Assembly (NCBI GenBank): GCA_016875915.1 | Contig: VGOM01000001.1 | Coordinates: forward strand, 1 to 32,177 | DNA: 32,177 nt | Source of the DNA: Chloroflexota bacterium | GTDB taxonomy: Bacteria > Chloroflexota > Dehalococcoidia > UBA2247 > RBG-13-53-26 | Direction: 5' to 3' | Part shown: piece after piece, positions 1 to 6,847 of the stretch | How the letters are laid out: each line of letters opens with the position of its first letter | How positions within the stretch are numbered: the stretch's first letter is position 1 | Translations under genes and position numbers: made by a program | The notes under the pieces: generated by a model | Told to the model about the DNA's origin: nothing | What the model saw: the letters and a program-made list of their open reading frames with translations, nothing else | The model's database searches: none

Positions 1-127
1 TCCTGGCCGCGCTCGGCGGCAGCCTCGATCCTCTGCTGGCGGCCATCAAGGGCGGTACTCTCAGAGGTGTCGCCGGTCTGGTCTCCTGCACTACACTCAG
101 AGACCACGGGCAGGATGTTCACACCGT
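1..127. repeat. Perfect 127-bp direct repeat shared by the two cooS-like genes (second copy 4486-4612)
   Basis: Bases 1-127 equal 4486-4612 without a mismatch; the first difference is C at 128 versus G at 4613. Downstream of that point the two genes carry frequent silent and amino-acid differences. The repeat may extend left beyond the window. It lies within coding sequence in the same frame in both genes, just before and across the first C-terminal cluster cysteine. A sharp switch from full identity to divergence points to gene conversion rather than a recent whole-gene duplication. Confidence 0.95.
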
Positions 128-635
128 CCGTGTGGCCAGAGAGCTGATCAAACGGGATGTGCTGGTCCTCTCCATGGGCTGTGGCAACGGCGCGCTGCAG
201 GTGGCCGGGTTGTGCTCTCCCGAAGCCAAGGAAGTCGCCGGCCCGGGGCTCCGTACAATATGCGAGAAGCTGAGAGTCCCGCCGGTGCTCAGCTATGGCA
301 CCTGCACCGATACTGGCCGGATCGCCGACCTGCTGGCGGCCATCTCGGGGGCGCTGGGCGGGGTCCCTGTGACCGACCTGCCGGTCGTGGCCGCAGCGCC
401 GGAGTACATGGAGCAGAAGGCTACCATTGACGCCGTCTTTGCCCTGGCCTTCGGTCTGTACACCTACGTCAATCCGGTGCCCACCGTCACCGGAGCGCCG
501 AACCTAGTCAAGCTGCTGACCCAGGATTGCCCACAAGTGACCGGTGGCCTGCTCAGCGTGGAGACGGATTATGTCAAGGCCGTGGATGGCATGTTGGCGC
601 ACATCGAGGCGAAGCGCAAGAAATTAGGCATTTGA
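1..635 (+). CDS. cooS: CooS-like carbon monoxide dehydrogenase scaffold protein, C-terminal part (copy 1, partial)
   Basis: This is the last ~210 residues of a CODH catalytic-subunit family protein; the gene begins before the window and the reading frame starts at base 3. Visible are three cysteines of the C-cluster region in family order, GLVSC, MGCGNGA and YGTCTDTGR, matching Cys446, Cys476 and Cys526 of C. hydrogenoformans CODH-II, plus the conserved MEQKATID lysine segment. It ends KRKKLGI like the complete copy downstream. Its first 127 bases are identical to 4486-4612; beyond that the two copies differ at many positions. The cluster ligands further upstream (His261, Cys295, Cys333 equivalents) lie outside the window, so whether this copy is a true Ni,Fe CODH or a deviant form like copy 2 cannot be decided here. 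Confidence 0.9.
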   Translation, partial: LAALGGSLDPLLAAIKGGTLRGVAGLVSCTTLRDHGQDVHTVRVARELIKRDVLVLSMGCGNGALQVAGLCSPEAKEVAGPGLRTICEKLRVPPVLSYGTCTDTGRIADLLAAISGALGGVPVTDLPVVAAAPEYMEQKATIDAVFALAFGLYTYVNPVPTVTGAPNLVKLLTQDCPQVTGGLLSVETDYVKAVDGMLAHIEAKRKKLGI

Positions 636-638
636 TCA

Positions 639-667
639 GTAGGAGCAGGCTTGAAACCTGCCGCTAC
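639..667. repeat. REP-like imperfect palindrome next to RAYT remnant
   Basis: The segment begins GTAGGAGCAGG and ends CCTGCCGCTAC around the loop CTTGAAA, so it can fold into a hairpin with one bulge. This matches the general form of REP elements (GTAG ends, GC-rich stem, TTGAAA-type loop) mobilised by RAYT transposases. It sits four bases after the cooS copy 1 stop codon and overlaps the last codons of the transposase remnant on the minus strand, the usual arrangement for RAYT genes flanked by REPs. It might also act as a terminator for copy 1. Confidence 0.7.
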
Positions 668-864
668 GGTGCGTGATCGAAACCGAACAGGGCGTCTTCT
701 TTGTCTGAGCGCCCGCTTCTTTGCGGGTTCTCCCGATCCATCGCCCACCTTAGGGGATTGGTGGCGATGTATTCCCGTATCCTCTCCAAGTCGCGGTCGT
801 CGCGGACTACGTGTTCGTAGTAGTTGCGCTGCCAGACTGGGATGCCCGGGGGCTTGACGCCATG
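664..864 (-). pseudogene. REP-associated tyrosine transposase (RAYT, Y1_Tnp family), C-terminal remnant
   Basis: Translating the minus strand from 864 to the stop at 664-666 gives a RAYT C-terminus: HGVKPPGIPVWQRNYYEHVV, then RDDRDLERIREYIATNPLRW, ending FGFDHAP. The WQRNYYEH segment contains the family's catalytic tyrosine region and IREYIATNPLRW is the typical final helix. The N-terminal HUH domain is absent, and no start codon opens this frame. Upstream on the minus strand the sequence becomes the DegV gene, whose reading frame ends at the junction. This is therefore a decayed fragment, about 66 residues of a normally 150-230-residue enzyme. It cannot be active by itself. Confidence 0.85.
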
Positions 865-866
865 CG

Positions 867-1475
867 TTAATGCGTCGAGAGGGTGAGGTGCCCCTCCTTC
901 AAAGTCAGAAGTGGCTTCACCCCCAGGACCGACCCCAGCACCCCCCTGGCCCGGCTGACGCGCCCACCCCTCACCACGTACTTGAGGGTATCCACCATAA
1001 ACAGAATGTGCGTCCGCGGAACGGAGCGCCGCACCACGTCGGCCACCTGATCCAGGCTGGCACCTGCCTTGGCCTCCCTTGCCGCAGCCATAGCCAGCAG
1101 TCCATAGCTCATCGATATCGTCTGGGAGTCGATGACTTCAATGCGGCACTTCTTCTGCACCATGTCCTTCGCCAGGAGCGCCGAGTTGTAGATGCCGCTC
1201 TCCTTTGAAGTCAGGTGGATGGAGATGATCTTGTCGGTTTCCTCAGCGAGGTTGTTGTAGATCGTAGCGAAGTCCTTGGGTGAGGGAACCGCCGTGGTCG
1301 GAAGGACACCATCCAGGCTCAGCCTGTGATAGAACTCATCCTCGCCGATGTCGACCCGATCACGATAGCTATTCTCCCCAAACACCACGTGGATCGGCAC
1401 TACCGCGATATCCAGTTCCTTCAGGATCTCTGGCGGGATGTCCGCAGTACTATCAGTCACCACTCTGACAGTCAT
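867..1475 (-). CDS. DegV family fatty-acid-binding protein, C-terminally truncated
   Basis: DegV/FakB-type proteins bind a fatty acid and in Firmicutes serve fatty acid kinase FakA. Here the N-terminal fold is clear: VRVVTDSTADIP at the start, the TTAVPSPKDF segment, and LTSKESGIYNSA, the usual ligand-pocket loops. I start at the ATG at 1475 because GGGAG lies four bases upstream and the protein then begins MTVRVV like the family; an upstream ATG at 1502 would add nine residues. The product is 202 residues, while family members are about 280. The frame stops right after the KPLLTLKEGHLTL strand, where a RAYT remnant begins, so about 75 residues of the second lobe are missing. Function is doubtful; it may be a pseudogene. 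Confidence 0.8.
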   Translation of the reverse strand: MTVRVVTDSTADIPPEILKELDIAVVPIHVVFGENSYRDRVDIGEDEFYHRLSLDGVLPTTAVPSPKDFATIYNNLAEETDKIISIHLTSKESGIYNSALLAKDMVQKKCRIEVIDSQTISMSYGLLAMAAAREAKAGASLDQVADVVRRSVPRTHILFMVDTLKYVVRGGRVSRARGVLGSVLGVKPLLTLKEGHLTLSTH

Positions 1476-1636
1476 TGAACTCCCGGTGGTTTGCGTGGGC
1501 AACCTCGTCGCGGCTTACTGTTCATCTGCAAGTAACGGCTGTATGCTATCACCTTTGGTCCAGCGCGTCACACCGGCATGCGGACTGGGGAGGGTGCCCA
1601 TATGCGGAGCAGTGGCGGGAGTCTGTGCAATAGGAC

Positions 1637-1665
1637 TTGACGAGGGCCTTGATAGACTCTAGTAT
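1637..1665 (+). promoter_or_regulatory. Sigma-70-type promoter for the lipoprotein gene
   Basis: TTGACG (1637-1642) and TAGTAT (1660-1665) are separated by 17 bases. Transcription would start near 1672 and give a leader of about 90 bases to the lipoprotein start at 1763. The rest of the gap 1476-1762 shows no further structure I can name. Confidence 0.5.
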
Positions 1666-1762
1666 TTGACAGCCGGCAGCGACTTCAACAATTCGACCAA
1701 AGGGCAGATTATCAGTCAACTGACTTGCTGGCCAATCTCACTGGGAGGGGGAAACCTGCTTC

Positions 1763-3028
1763 ATGACAATCTCTAGGGGCATGTTGAGAGTGGTATTATG
1801 TCTAGCGCTGATAGCCATGGTACTGTCCTCCATAGCCGGGTGCGGAGGTGGAGACGGCACTCCCAAAGTATCGTGGAACAGCCCCATCGAGGGAAGTAAC
1901 GTCTTCGGTATAGCCCGGCTCAAAGTGAGAGCCACTTCCAGCGAGAACATTTCGCAGGTTAAGTTCTACTGTGATTCGGTTGACGATGCGCACCTGATCG
2001 GCACAGTGGCCAACGCGACGGACTCCCTGTACACTCTGGTGTGGTACACGACCGATGTTGCGAATGGGGAGCACACCCTCTACGCCGTGGCCAGGGATGA
2101 GGAGGATGAGTCCGGCCAGTCATCGCGCACGGTGACCGTGGGCAACTTGACGCGGGCCGAGGCCATAGCCGAGAAGGTAACGTACCAGAAGTGGACCCCC
2201 CAGATGGACGCTCACGATCCGGTCCTGAGCCCGGCCTTCTCCGCCCGGTTCTATGACCCGGTGCCCGTGGAAGCGCCCATCACCACGGCCGGGGCCGAGG
2301 ACTCACCCTTCATAACCCCGGACGGGAACAACCTCTACTTCTTCTTCACCCCGAACATGAGCATCCCGGTCACGGAGCAGATCCTGGACCAGGTCACCGG
2401 CGCATACTGGTCCCGGAAGGTCGGGGGCACCTGGACCGAACCCCAGAGGGTCTGGCTCAGCTACTACGACGAGCCATCGATGGACGGGGTGCAGGCGGTA
2501 GTGGGCAATACCATGTGGTTCTGCTCGGTGCGGGCGGGAAACAGCCGCGAAGTTGACCTGTACAGCGCCGAGATGGTGAATGGGCGGTGGACCAGCTGGG
2601 CCAACCTCGGTGAGCCGCTGAACGTCACGTACGAGGTCGGCGAGCTGCACCTGACCGCCGACGGCAGCCAGGTCTACTTCCACTCGAACAGAGCCGGCGG
2701 CAGGGGCGGCCTGGACATCTGGGTCACCACCAAGGTGAACGGCCAGTGGCAGACGCCGCAGAACGTGGCGGCGGTCAATTCCGACGGCGATGATGGCTGG
2801 CCCTACCTGAGCGAGGACGGCAACGAGTTGTGGTTCTACCGGGCCTACAGCATCTACCTCTCGGTGAAGGAGAACGGCCAGTGGCAGGCGCCGCAGCAGG
2901 TGGTCTCACCGCTGGCCGGGGAGCCCACCCTGGACAGGCAGGGGAACCTCTATTTCATTCACCACTACCTGGACGACTCGACGCAGAAGCTCGTGGAAGC
3001 CGACATCTATGTGTGCCGCCCCAGATAG
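1763..3028 (+). CDS. Lipoprotein with Ig-like domain and WD40-like (PD40) beta-propeller
   Basis: Residues 1-26 form a lipoprotein signal peptide with lipobox LSSIAGC, giving lipidated Cys27. Residues ~33-125 look like a bacterial Ig-like domain (the VKFYCD, YTLVWYTTDVANGEHTLYA pattern). Residues ~180-421 hold repeated PD40/TolB-type blades: SPFITPDGNNLYF, GELHLTADGSQVYFHSNRAG with LDIWVTTKVNGQWQTP, DDGWPYLSEDGNELWFYR and PTLDRQGNLYF. The protein is thus exported and anchored outside the membrane, probably as a binding or scaffolding protein; no catalytic residues are evident. A GGGAGGGGG stretch lies about 12 bases before the chosen ATG; the ATG at 1781 is an alternative. It interrupts the two cooS-like genes but has its own promoter. 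Confidence 0.8.
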   Translation: MTISRGMLRVVLCLALIAMVLSSIAGCGGGDGTPKVSWNSPIEGSNVFGIARLKVRATSSENISQVKFYCDSVDDAHLIGTVANATDSLYTLVWYTTDVANGEHTLYAVARDEEDESGQSSRTVTVGNLTRAEAIAEKVTYQKWTPQMDAHDPVLSPAFSARFYDPVPVEAPITTAGAEDSPFITPDGNNLYFFFTPNMSIPVTEQILDQVTGAYWSRKVGGTWTEPQRVWLSYYDEPSMDGVQAVVGNTMWFCSVRAGNSREVDLYSAEMVNGRWTSWANLGEPLNVTYEVGELHLTADGSQVYFHSNRAGGRGGLDIWVTTKVNGQWQTPQNVAAVNSDGDDGWPYLSEDGNELWFYRAYSIYLSVKENGQWQAPQQVVSPLAGEPTLDRQGNLYFIHHYLDDSTQKLVEADIYVCRPR

Positions 3029-3091
3029 GCGGGGCTGCAGGGACCAGCCAATACGTAGTCCTCCTGATGCCTGTCTAGGTACGTCCGCGAC

Positions 3092-3121
3092 TTGCCCGGG
3101 GCCAAACCGGTCTGGGATACT
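3092..3121 (+). promoter_or_regulatory. Weak candidate promoter for cooS copy 2
   Basis: TTGCCC (3092-3097) and GATACT (3116-3121) are 18 bases apart in the 193-base gap before cooS copy 2. The match is weak and the call rests only on position; the gene could also be read from the lipoprotein promoter. Confidence 0.25.
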
Positions 3122-3221
3122 GGCAGGTGATCCGGGTCGCCAAGCTGAGGCCCAGGCCGGGTGCCGCGGTCTGGCGGCCCTGTCAGCCGGCCCCGCGCCG
3201 GCAAGAAACAGGAGGTGCTGG

Positions 3222-5120
3222 ATGCAGGACAGGATTTCCCAACACGAGTCGGTCATCCGCATGTACGAGCGGCTCAAGAAGGACGGGATGAACACCATCT
3301 GGGACCGCTACGAGGCCCAGGGGCTGGGCGGTCCCGACAAGCGCTGTCCCTTCTGCCAGGGCGGAGTGCGCTGCGACCTCTGCTCCAACGGCCCCTGCCG
3401 GTCCGACGCCGCGAAGAACAAGAAGGGAGTCTGCGGCATCACCGCCGACGGCATGGCCATGCGCATGATGCTCCTCCGGAACGTCATGGGTGCATCGACC
3501 TACCACTACCACACGGAGCAGACCCTCAAGACCCTCCGAGCCACCGCCAGGGGACAGACGCCGTTCCGCATTGCCGAGCCGGACAAGCTCAGCACCTTCG
3601 CCCGGAGACTGGGAATTGACACCTCCGGGGCGGACAGGGACGTCGCCCTGCGGCTCTGCGACTTCGCCGAAGCGGACTTCAACCGCAAGGCGGACGAGCC
3701 CAGCCTTATTGTCGGGGCGCTGGCGCCCGGGGAGCGCCAGGAGACCTGGAGGAAGCTGGACATCTTCCCGGGAGGCTTCCACGGAGAAGTCATGCGGTGC
3801 ACCAGCTCCTGCCTGACCAACGTCGACGGCTACTACGTCAGCCTGGCCCTGAAAGCCATGCGGCTTGGCGTAGCCATGGCCTATCAGAGCCAGATAGTCA
3901 ATGAGTACTGCCAGGACGTGCTCTTCGGCATTCCGCGACCGCACCAGATGCGGGTGGACTTGGGCGTCCTTGCCCCGGACTTCGTCAACGTTCTGCCCAA
4001 CGGGCACGAGCCGTTCCTGGGATTTGCCATGGTGCAACTGGCTCGCCAACCCGAGTGGCAGCAGAAAGCCAAAGGCGTGGGTGCCAAGGGGCTGCGCGTC
4101 ATCGCCAACATCGAGACAGGGCAGGAGATGATCCAGCGATGGCAGATGGACGACGCCTTCTACGGCTTCACCGGGAACTGGATCATGCAGGAGGCTGTGC
4201 TGGCCAGCGGCTGCGTGGACCTCTTTGCCTGCGACATGAACTGCTCTATGCCCGTCGATCCGTTGTACGCCCAGAAGTACAAGTTCAAGCTGATACCGGT
4301 CAGCGACCTGGTGGCCTTCGAAGGGATCACCAATCGGATCGATTACGAGCCCGCCAAGGCGGAGGCACAGGCGGCGCAGCTCCTGCAGATGGCCATCGAC
4401 AACTTCCAAGAGCGCCGGGCAGCCATAGAACCAGTGACCCAACTGCCCATGACGGAAGCTGTTGTCGGATTCTCTACCGAAAGCATCCTGGCCGCGCTCG
4501 GCGGCAGCCTCGATCCTCTGCTGGCGGCCATCAAGGGCGGTACTCTCAGAGGTGTCGCCGGTCTGGTCTCCTGCACTACACTCAGAGACCACGGGCAGGA
4601 TGTTCACACCGTGCGCGTGGCCAAGGAGCTGATCAAGCGAGATGTCCTGGTGCTCGCGATGGGTTGTGGCAATGGGGCAATGCAGGTAGCCGGTCTGTGC
4701 AGTCCGGAGGCCAGGGAATTCGCCGGGGCGGGCCTGCGGGGGCTCTGCCAGCAACTGGGCGTGCCTCCGGTGCTCAGTTATGGCACGTGCACCGATACGG
4801 GACGCCTGGCCGACCTGCTGGCGGCTGTCTCGGGCGCCCTGGGCGGCGTTCCTGTGCCTGATCTGCCCGTGGTGGCGGCAGCGCCAGAGTATATGGAGCA
4901 GAAAGCCACCATAGATGCCGTCTTCGCCATGGCTCTGGGCCTGTACACCTACGTCAATCCGGTGCCTACGGTTACCGGAGCGCCGAATCTGGTCAAGCTG
5001 CTGACGCAGGACTGTGCCCAGTTGACCGGCGGCCTGCTCAATGTGGAAACGGATGCAGTCAAGGCCGTGGATAGCATGCTGGGTCACATAGAGGCGAAGC
5101 GGAAGAAGCTGGGCATCTGA
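3222..5120 (+). CDS. cooS: CooS-like CODH scaffold protein with a deviant active-site cluster (copy 2)
   Basis: The 632-residue product has the full length and fold markers of the Ni,Fe-CODH catalytic subunit. The start is the ATG at 3222 after GGAGGT; an upstream in-frame start would add 71 unrelated residues. Cys42 and Cys45 (RCPFC) form a CX2C D-cluster motif; Cys51, Cys54, Cys59 and Cys71 fit the B cluster. His262 (NGHEP), Cys341 (DMNCSMP), Cys451 (GLVSC), Cys482 (MGCGNGA) and Cys523 (YGTC) match the C-cluster ligands His261, Cys333, Cys446, Cys476 and Cys526 of CODH-II. The GICCTGNE motif that supplies Cys295 aligns with ANIETGQE, so Cys295 becomes Glu298. C. hydrogenoformans CooS-V is a known member lacking one canonical cysteine and carrying an Fe-S-O hybrid cluster. 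I infer a CooS-V-like redox protein rather than a CO oxidiser. No acsB, cooF or cooC is nearby. Confidence 0.88.
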   Translation: MQDRISQHESVIRMYERLKKDGMNTIWDRYEAQGLGGPDKRCPFCQGGVRCDLCSNGPCRSDAAKNKKGVCGITADGMAMRMMLLRNVMGASTYHYHTEQTLKTLRATARGQTPFRIAEPDKLSTFARRLGIDTSGADRDVALRLCDFAEADFNRKADEPSLIVGALAPGERQETWRKLDIFPGGFHGEVMRCTSSCLTNVDGYYVSLALKAMRLGVAMAYQSQIVNEYCQDVLFGIPRPHQMRVDLGVLAPDFVNVLPNGHEPFLGFAMVQLARQPEWQQKAKGVGAKGLRVIANIETGQEMIQRWQMDDAFYGFTGNWIMQEAVLASGCVDLFACDMNCSMPVDPLYAQKYKFKLIPVSDLVAFEGITNRIDYEPAKAEAQAAQLLQMAIDNFQERRAAIEPVTQLPMTEAVVGFSTESILAALGGSLDPLLAAIKGGTLRGVAGLVSCTTLRDHGQDVHTVRVAKELIKRDVLVLAMGCGNGAMQVAGLCSPEAREFAGAGLRGLCQQLGVPPVLSYGTCTDTGRLADLLAAVSGALGGVPVPDLPVVAAAPEYMEQKATIDAVFAMALGLYTYVNPVPTVTGAPNLVKLLTQDCAQLTGGLLNVETDAVKAVDSMLGHIEAKRKKLGI

Positions 5121-5211
5121 GCCCAGATCCCGGTTCGCGATTGCGCCGAAGGCCACCAGCAGCCTGGCAGGTTCAGTGGAACACGGTATGTCCAGGACAG
5201 AAAGGGGTGCT

Positions 5212-5508
5212 ATGAGCAAGAAGGGCAGTTCGGGCAAACCAACGAAGATCGAGATCATCTACTGCGATCAGTGAGGCTGGTCTTCGACAGCCGCCGGTCT
5301 GGCGGCTGCGATCGAAAGGGAACTCGGCATGGTCCCTGATGTGAAGAAGGGCCCCAGAGGGCTGTTCGACGTCTACGCTGATGGGGGAATCATCTACTCA
5401 AACCGGACGGAGGGTGGCCGTCTGCCGCGAAACGAAGAGATCATCGAGAAGCTGAGGGGATGCGGGGAGCCATCCCCGAAGAGCGCGCCCGCGAGCGGGT
5501 GCAGTTGA
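5212..5508 (+). CDS. Rdx family (SelW/SelT/SelH-like) selenoprotein with UGA-encoded selenocysteine
   Basis: Reading through the in-frame UGA at 5272-5274 gives a 98-residue thioredoxin-fold Rdx protein: KIEIIYCDQ-U-GW, so Cys18-Asp-Gln-Sec21 forms the family's CxxU redox motif after the first beta strand. Downstream family features continue: a helix (AAGLAAAIERELG), GPRGLFDVYADGGIIYSN, and GGRLPRNEEIIEKL. The ATG at 5212 follows AAGGGG. If UGA were a stop the product would be only 20 residues, and the conserved remainder would have no start. A SECIS-like hairpin lies at the right distance. The gene starts 91 bases after cooS copy 2, so it is probably co-transcribed. SelW-type proteins act in thiol redox reactions; the substrate here is unknown. 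Confidence 0.88.
5275..5316 (+). promoter_or_regulatory. Bacterial SECIS element for the Rdx selenoprotein
   Basis: Immediately after the UGA the mRNA can form an 8-bp perfect stem, CAGCCGCC (5288-5295) with GGCGGCUG (5301-5308), closing the loop GGUCU (5296-5300). The loop begins 21 bases after the UGA; the E. coli fdhF SECIS has the same GGUCU loop about 18 bases after its UGA. A lower stem UUCGA (5283-5287) with UCGAA (5312-5316) may extend it. Such hairpins recruit SelB with Sec-tRNA. The element is inside the coding frame, as in other bacteria. Confidence 0.8.
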
Positions 5509-5523
5509 GGGTGTGGCAGCGAA

Positions 5524-5541
5524 GCCGCTCGTGACAGCGGC
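5524..5541 (+). terminator. Short hairpin after the selenoprotein gene
   Basis: GCCGCT (5524-5529) pairs with AGCGGC (5536-5541) around a 6-base loop, 15 bases after the rdx stop codon. There is no T-run after it, so it is only a weak terminator or mRNA 3'-end candidate. The remaining gap to the next gene shows nothing else clear. Confidence 0.3.
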
Positions 5542-5713
5542 GATTCATCCTGCTGCGGATAGCGGTCCCCCTGAGACAGCGGCCCAGGCGTCCCGTCAAG
5601 AGATCTCGCTGGCATCCGCAAACCAGACCCTCTAAGATAATAGGACATGGCCAGTCTCTCGTTGAATGGCGTCAGGCAAGAACGGAGCTTGCTTGGAGAT
5701 GCTAGGGGGAAGG

Positions 5714-6589
5714 ATGACTGAGCGTCTCAGACAGGTTGACAGGATGGCATGGCTGCTGCTGTTCCTGCGGCTGGGCCTGGGCGGTCTATTCATCACGTCC
5801 AGCATCGCCAAGTTCCAGCACCAGGACCTCTTCGTCAGCGCGGTGGTCAGCTATGAACTGTTGCCCGAGAGCCTGGCGCGGTTCTACGCCACGGTGCTGC
5901 CCTGGGTGGAGGTCTTCGTGGGCTGCTCGCTGATCCTGGGGATATTCAACACGCTGGCGGCGGCTGTCAGCGCGGCCATGGCCGTGAGCTTCATCATCGC
6001 CAATATCTACGCCATCTTCCACGGCGGGGTGCAGGCCTGCGGCTGCCTGGGCCATCTGGTGAAGCTGAGCCATCCGGTGGCGCTGACCATCGATTTCGTG
6101 ATGCTGGCCGCATCAGGTCTGCTGCTCTTCGGCAGGGAACGCGCTGGATACATCGGCGCCGGGCGCCTTCTGGCCAAAGAGAAGGACATCCCCGGACTGC
6201 CGGCATCAGGGAGGTTCATCCTCGGGGTGGTCGTCATCGTTCTGGCCATGATCCTGGCCGTGTCACTGATGGGCGGCTCGGAGGGCTCGCTTAGTGGCGA
6301 GGTAGACGCCTCCTTGAAGCAATACTATGCGGTGGCAGTGTTCTTCTACAACGAAGACCCCGCCGGCTATGTGACTATCTATGAACTGGAGGTGCAGTAC
6401 CAGTCGGTCCGGTTCATGCGGGTGGACTGTGCTACTGAACCCGACGCTGCCCAGGACTACGACATCGACACCTTCCCCACTGTATTGGTGATAACCAGCG
6501 CGAACAAGAAGGGGGTGGCCTTGGAGGGTCCGGTGAACAAGGCCGCCCTGACCGCGGCGATCGAACAGGCTCTGTCGGGTGGTGCGTGA
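5714..6589 (+). CDS. MauE/DoxX-family membrane protein fused to a thioredoxin-like domain
   Basis: Residues ~12-140 contain four hydrophobic helices of the DoxX/MauE type, with the conserved pattern LRLGLGGLFITSSIAKF and a CGC pair (Cys109, Cys111) in the third loop, typical of MauE-like proteins that act in thiol/disulfide handling. A fifth helix (168-186) leads to a C-terminal thioredoxin-like fold (~205-285) with AVAVFFYNEDP and the cis-proline segment DTFPTVLVI (Pro255). The thioredoxin active-site CxxC is absent, so this domain may bind rather than reduce. The ATG at 5714 is preceded by AGGGGGAAGG; upstream ATGs at 5666 and 5699 have no good ribosome site. It lies behind the cooS-rdx pair on the same strand and may share a redox role, which is inference. 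Confidence 0.78.
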   Translation: MTERLRQVDRMAWLLLFLRLGLGGLFITSSIAKFQHQDLFVSAVVSYELLPESLARFYATVLPWVEVFVGCSLILGIFNTLAAAVSAAMAVSFIIANIYAIFHGGVQACGCLGHLVKLSHPVALTIDFVMLAASGLLLFGRERAGYIGAGRLLAKEKDIPGLPASGRFILGVVVIVLAMILAVSLMGGSEGSLSGEVDASLKQYYAVAVFFYNEDPAGYVTIYELEVQYQSVRFMRVDCATEPDAAQDYDIDTFPTVLVITSANKKGVALEGPVNKAALTAAIEQALSGGA

Positions 6590-6775
6590 TAGAGGAACAT
6601 ACTCATACCCGCTCCGGGGTCTGTTCGTGGGCAATATCCAACCGCAAGCCCTGATGGCAGGCTCTCCCTCCTGGACCACTTCCCGTATCTGGGGATATAC
6701 CTGGCTATGGCCCTGGGGGCCGGACGGGCAGGGAACCCTCGGGGTCTGCCTGTCGGCGCGAGGGCCCGGCCTCAT

Positions 6776-6802
6776 CTGGATTCCTGCTTCCGCAGGAATG
6801 AC
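6776..6802. repeat. MITE/REP-type hairpin of the CTGGATTCC...GGAATGAC kind
   Basis: The element opens CTGGATTCCTGC and closes GCAGGAATGAC. ATTCCTGC (6780-6787) pairs with GCAGGAAT (6792-6799) around TTCC. Repeats of this form, recognisable by the spurious peptide VIPAEAGIQ on the opposite strand, are dispersed in many bacterial genomes. Only one copy occurs in this window. Confidence 0.65.
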
Positions 6803-6824
6803 CCATGGAAGGGAAGTAGATCCC

Positions 6825-6847
6825 CCTGGCGCCCGACGGGCGCCAGG
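6825..6847. repeat. Perfect 10-bp inverted repeat with 3-base loop
   Basis: CCTGGCGCCC (6825-6834) and GGGCGCCAGG (6838-6847) flank the loop GAC. The stem is entirely GC-rich and without a following T-run. It lies 22 bases after the preceding hairpin and may belong to the same mobile repeat unit, or serve as a terminator between the MauE-like gene and the next operon. Confidence 0.6.

Noticed and set aside
3009-3221. 71-residue N-terminal extension of cooS copy 2
   Set aside because: GGAGGT precedes the ATG at 3222, from which the length is normal for CooS; the extension is unlike any CODH.
3183-5258. Long minus-strand open frame (691 codons) opposite cooS copy 2
   Set aside because: It is the antisense shadow of a well-recognised gene in GC-rich DNA and has no protein-family motifs.
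5272-5274. UGA as the true stop of a 20-residue peptide
   Set aside because: The frame continues with conserved Rdx features, and a SECIS-like hairpin follows, so selenocysteine insertion explains it better.
6661-6720. Possible DedA-like membrane protein remnant (LLDHFPYLGIYLAMALGA)
   Set aside because: Only about 18 residues look protein-like, with no start, no continuation and no ribosome site; too little to call.
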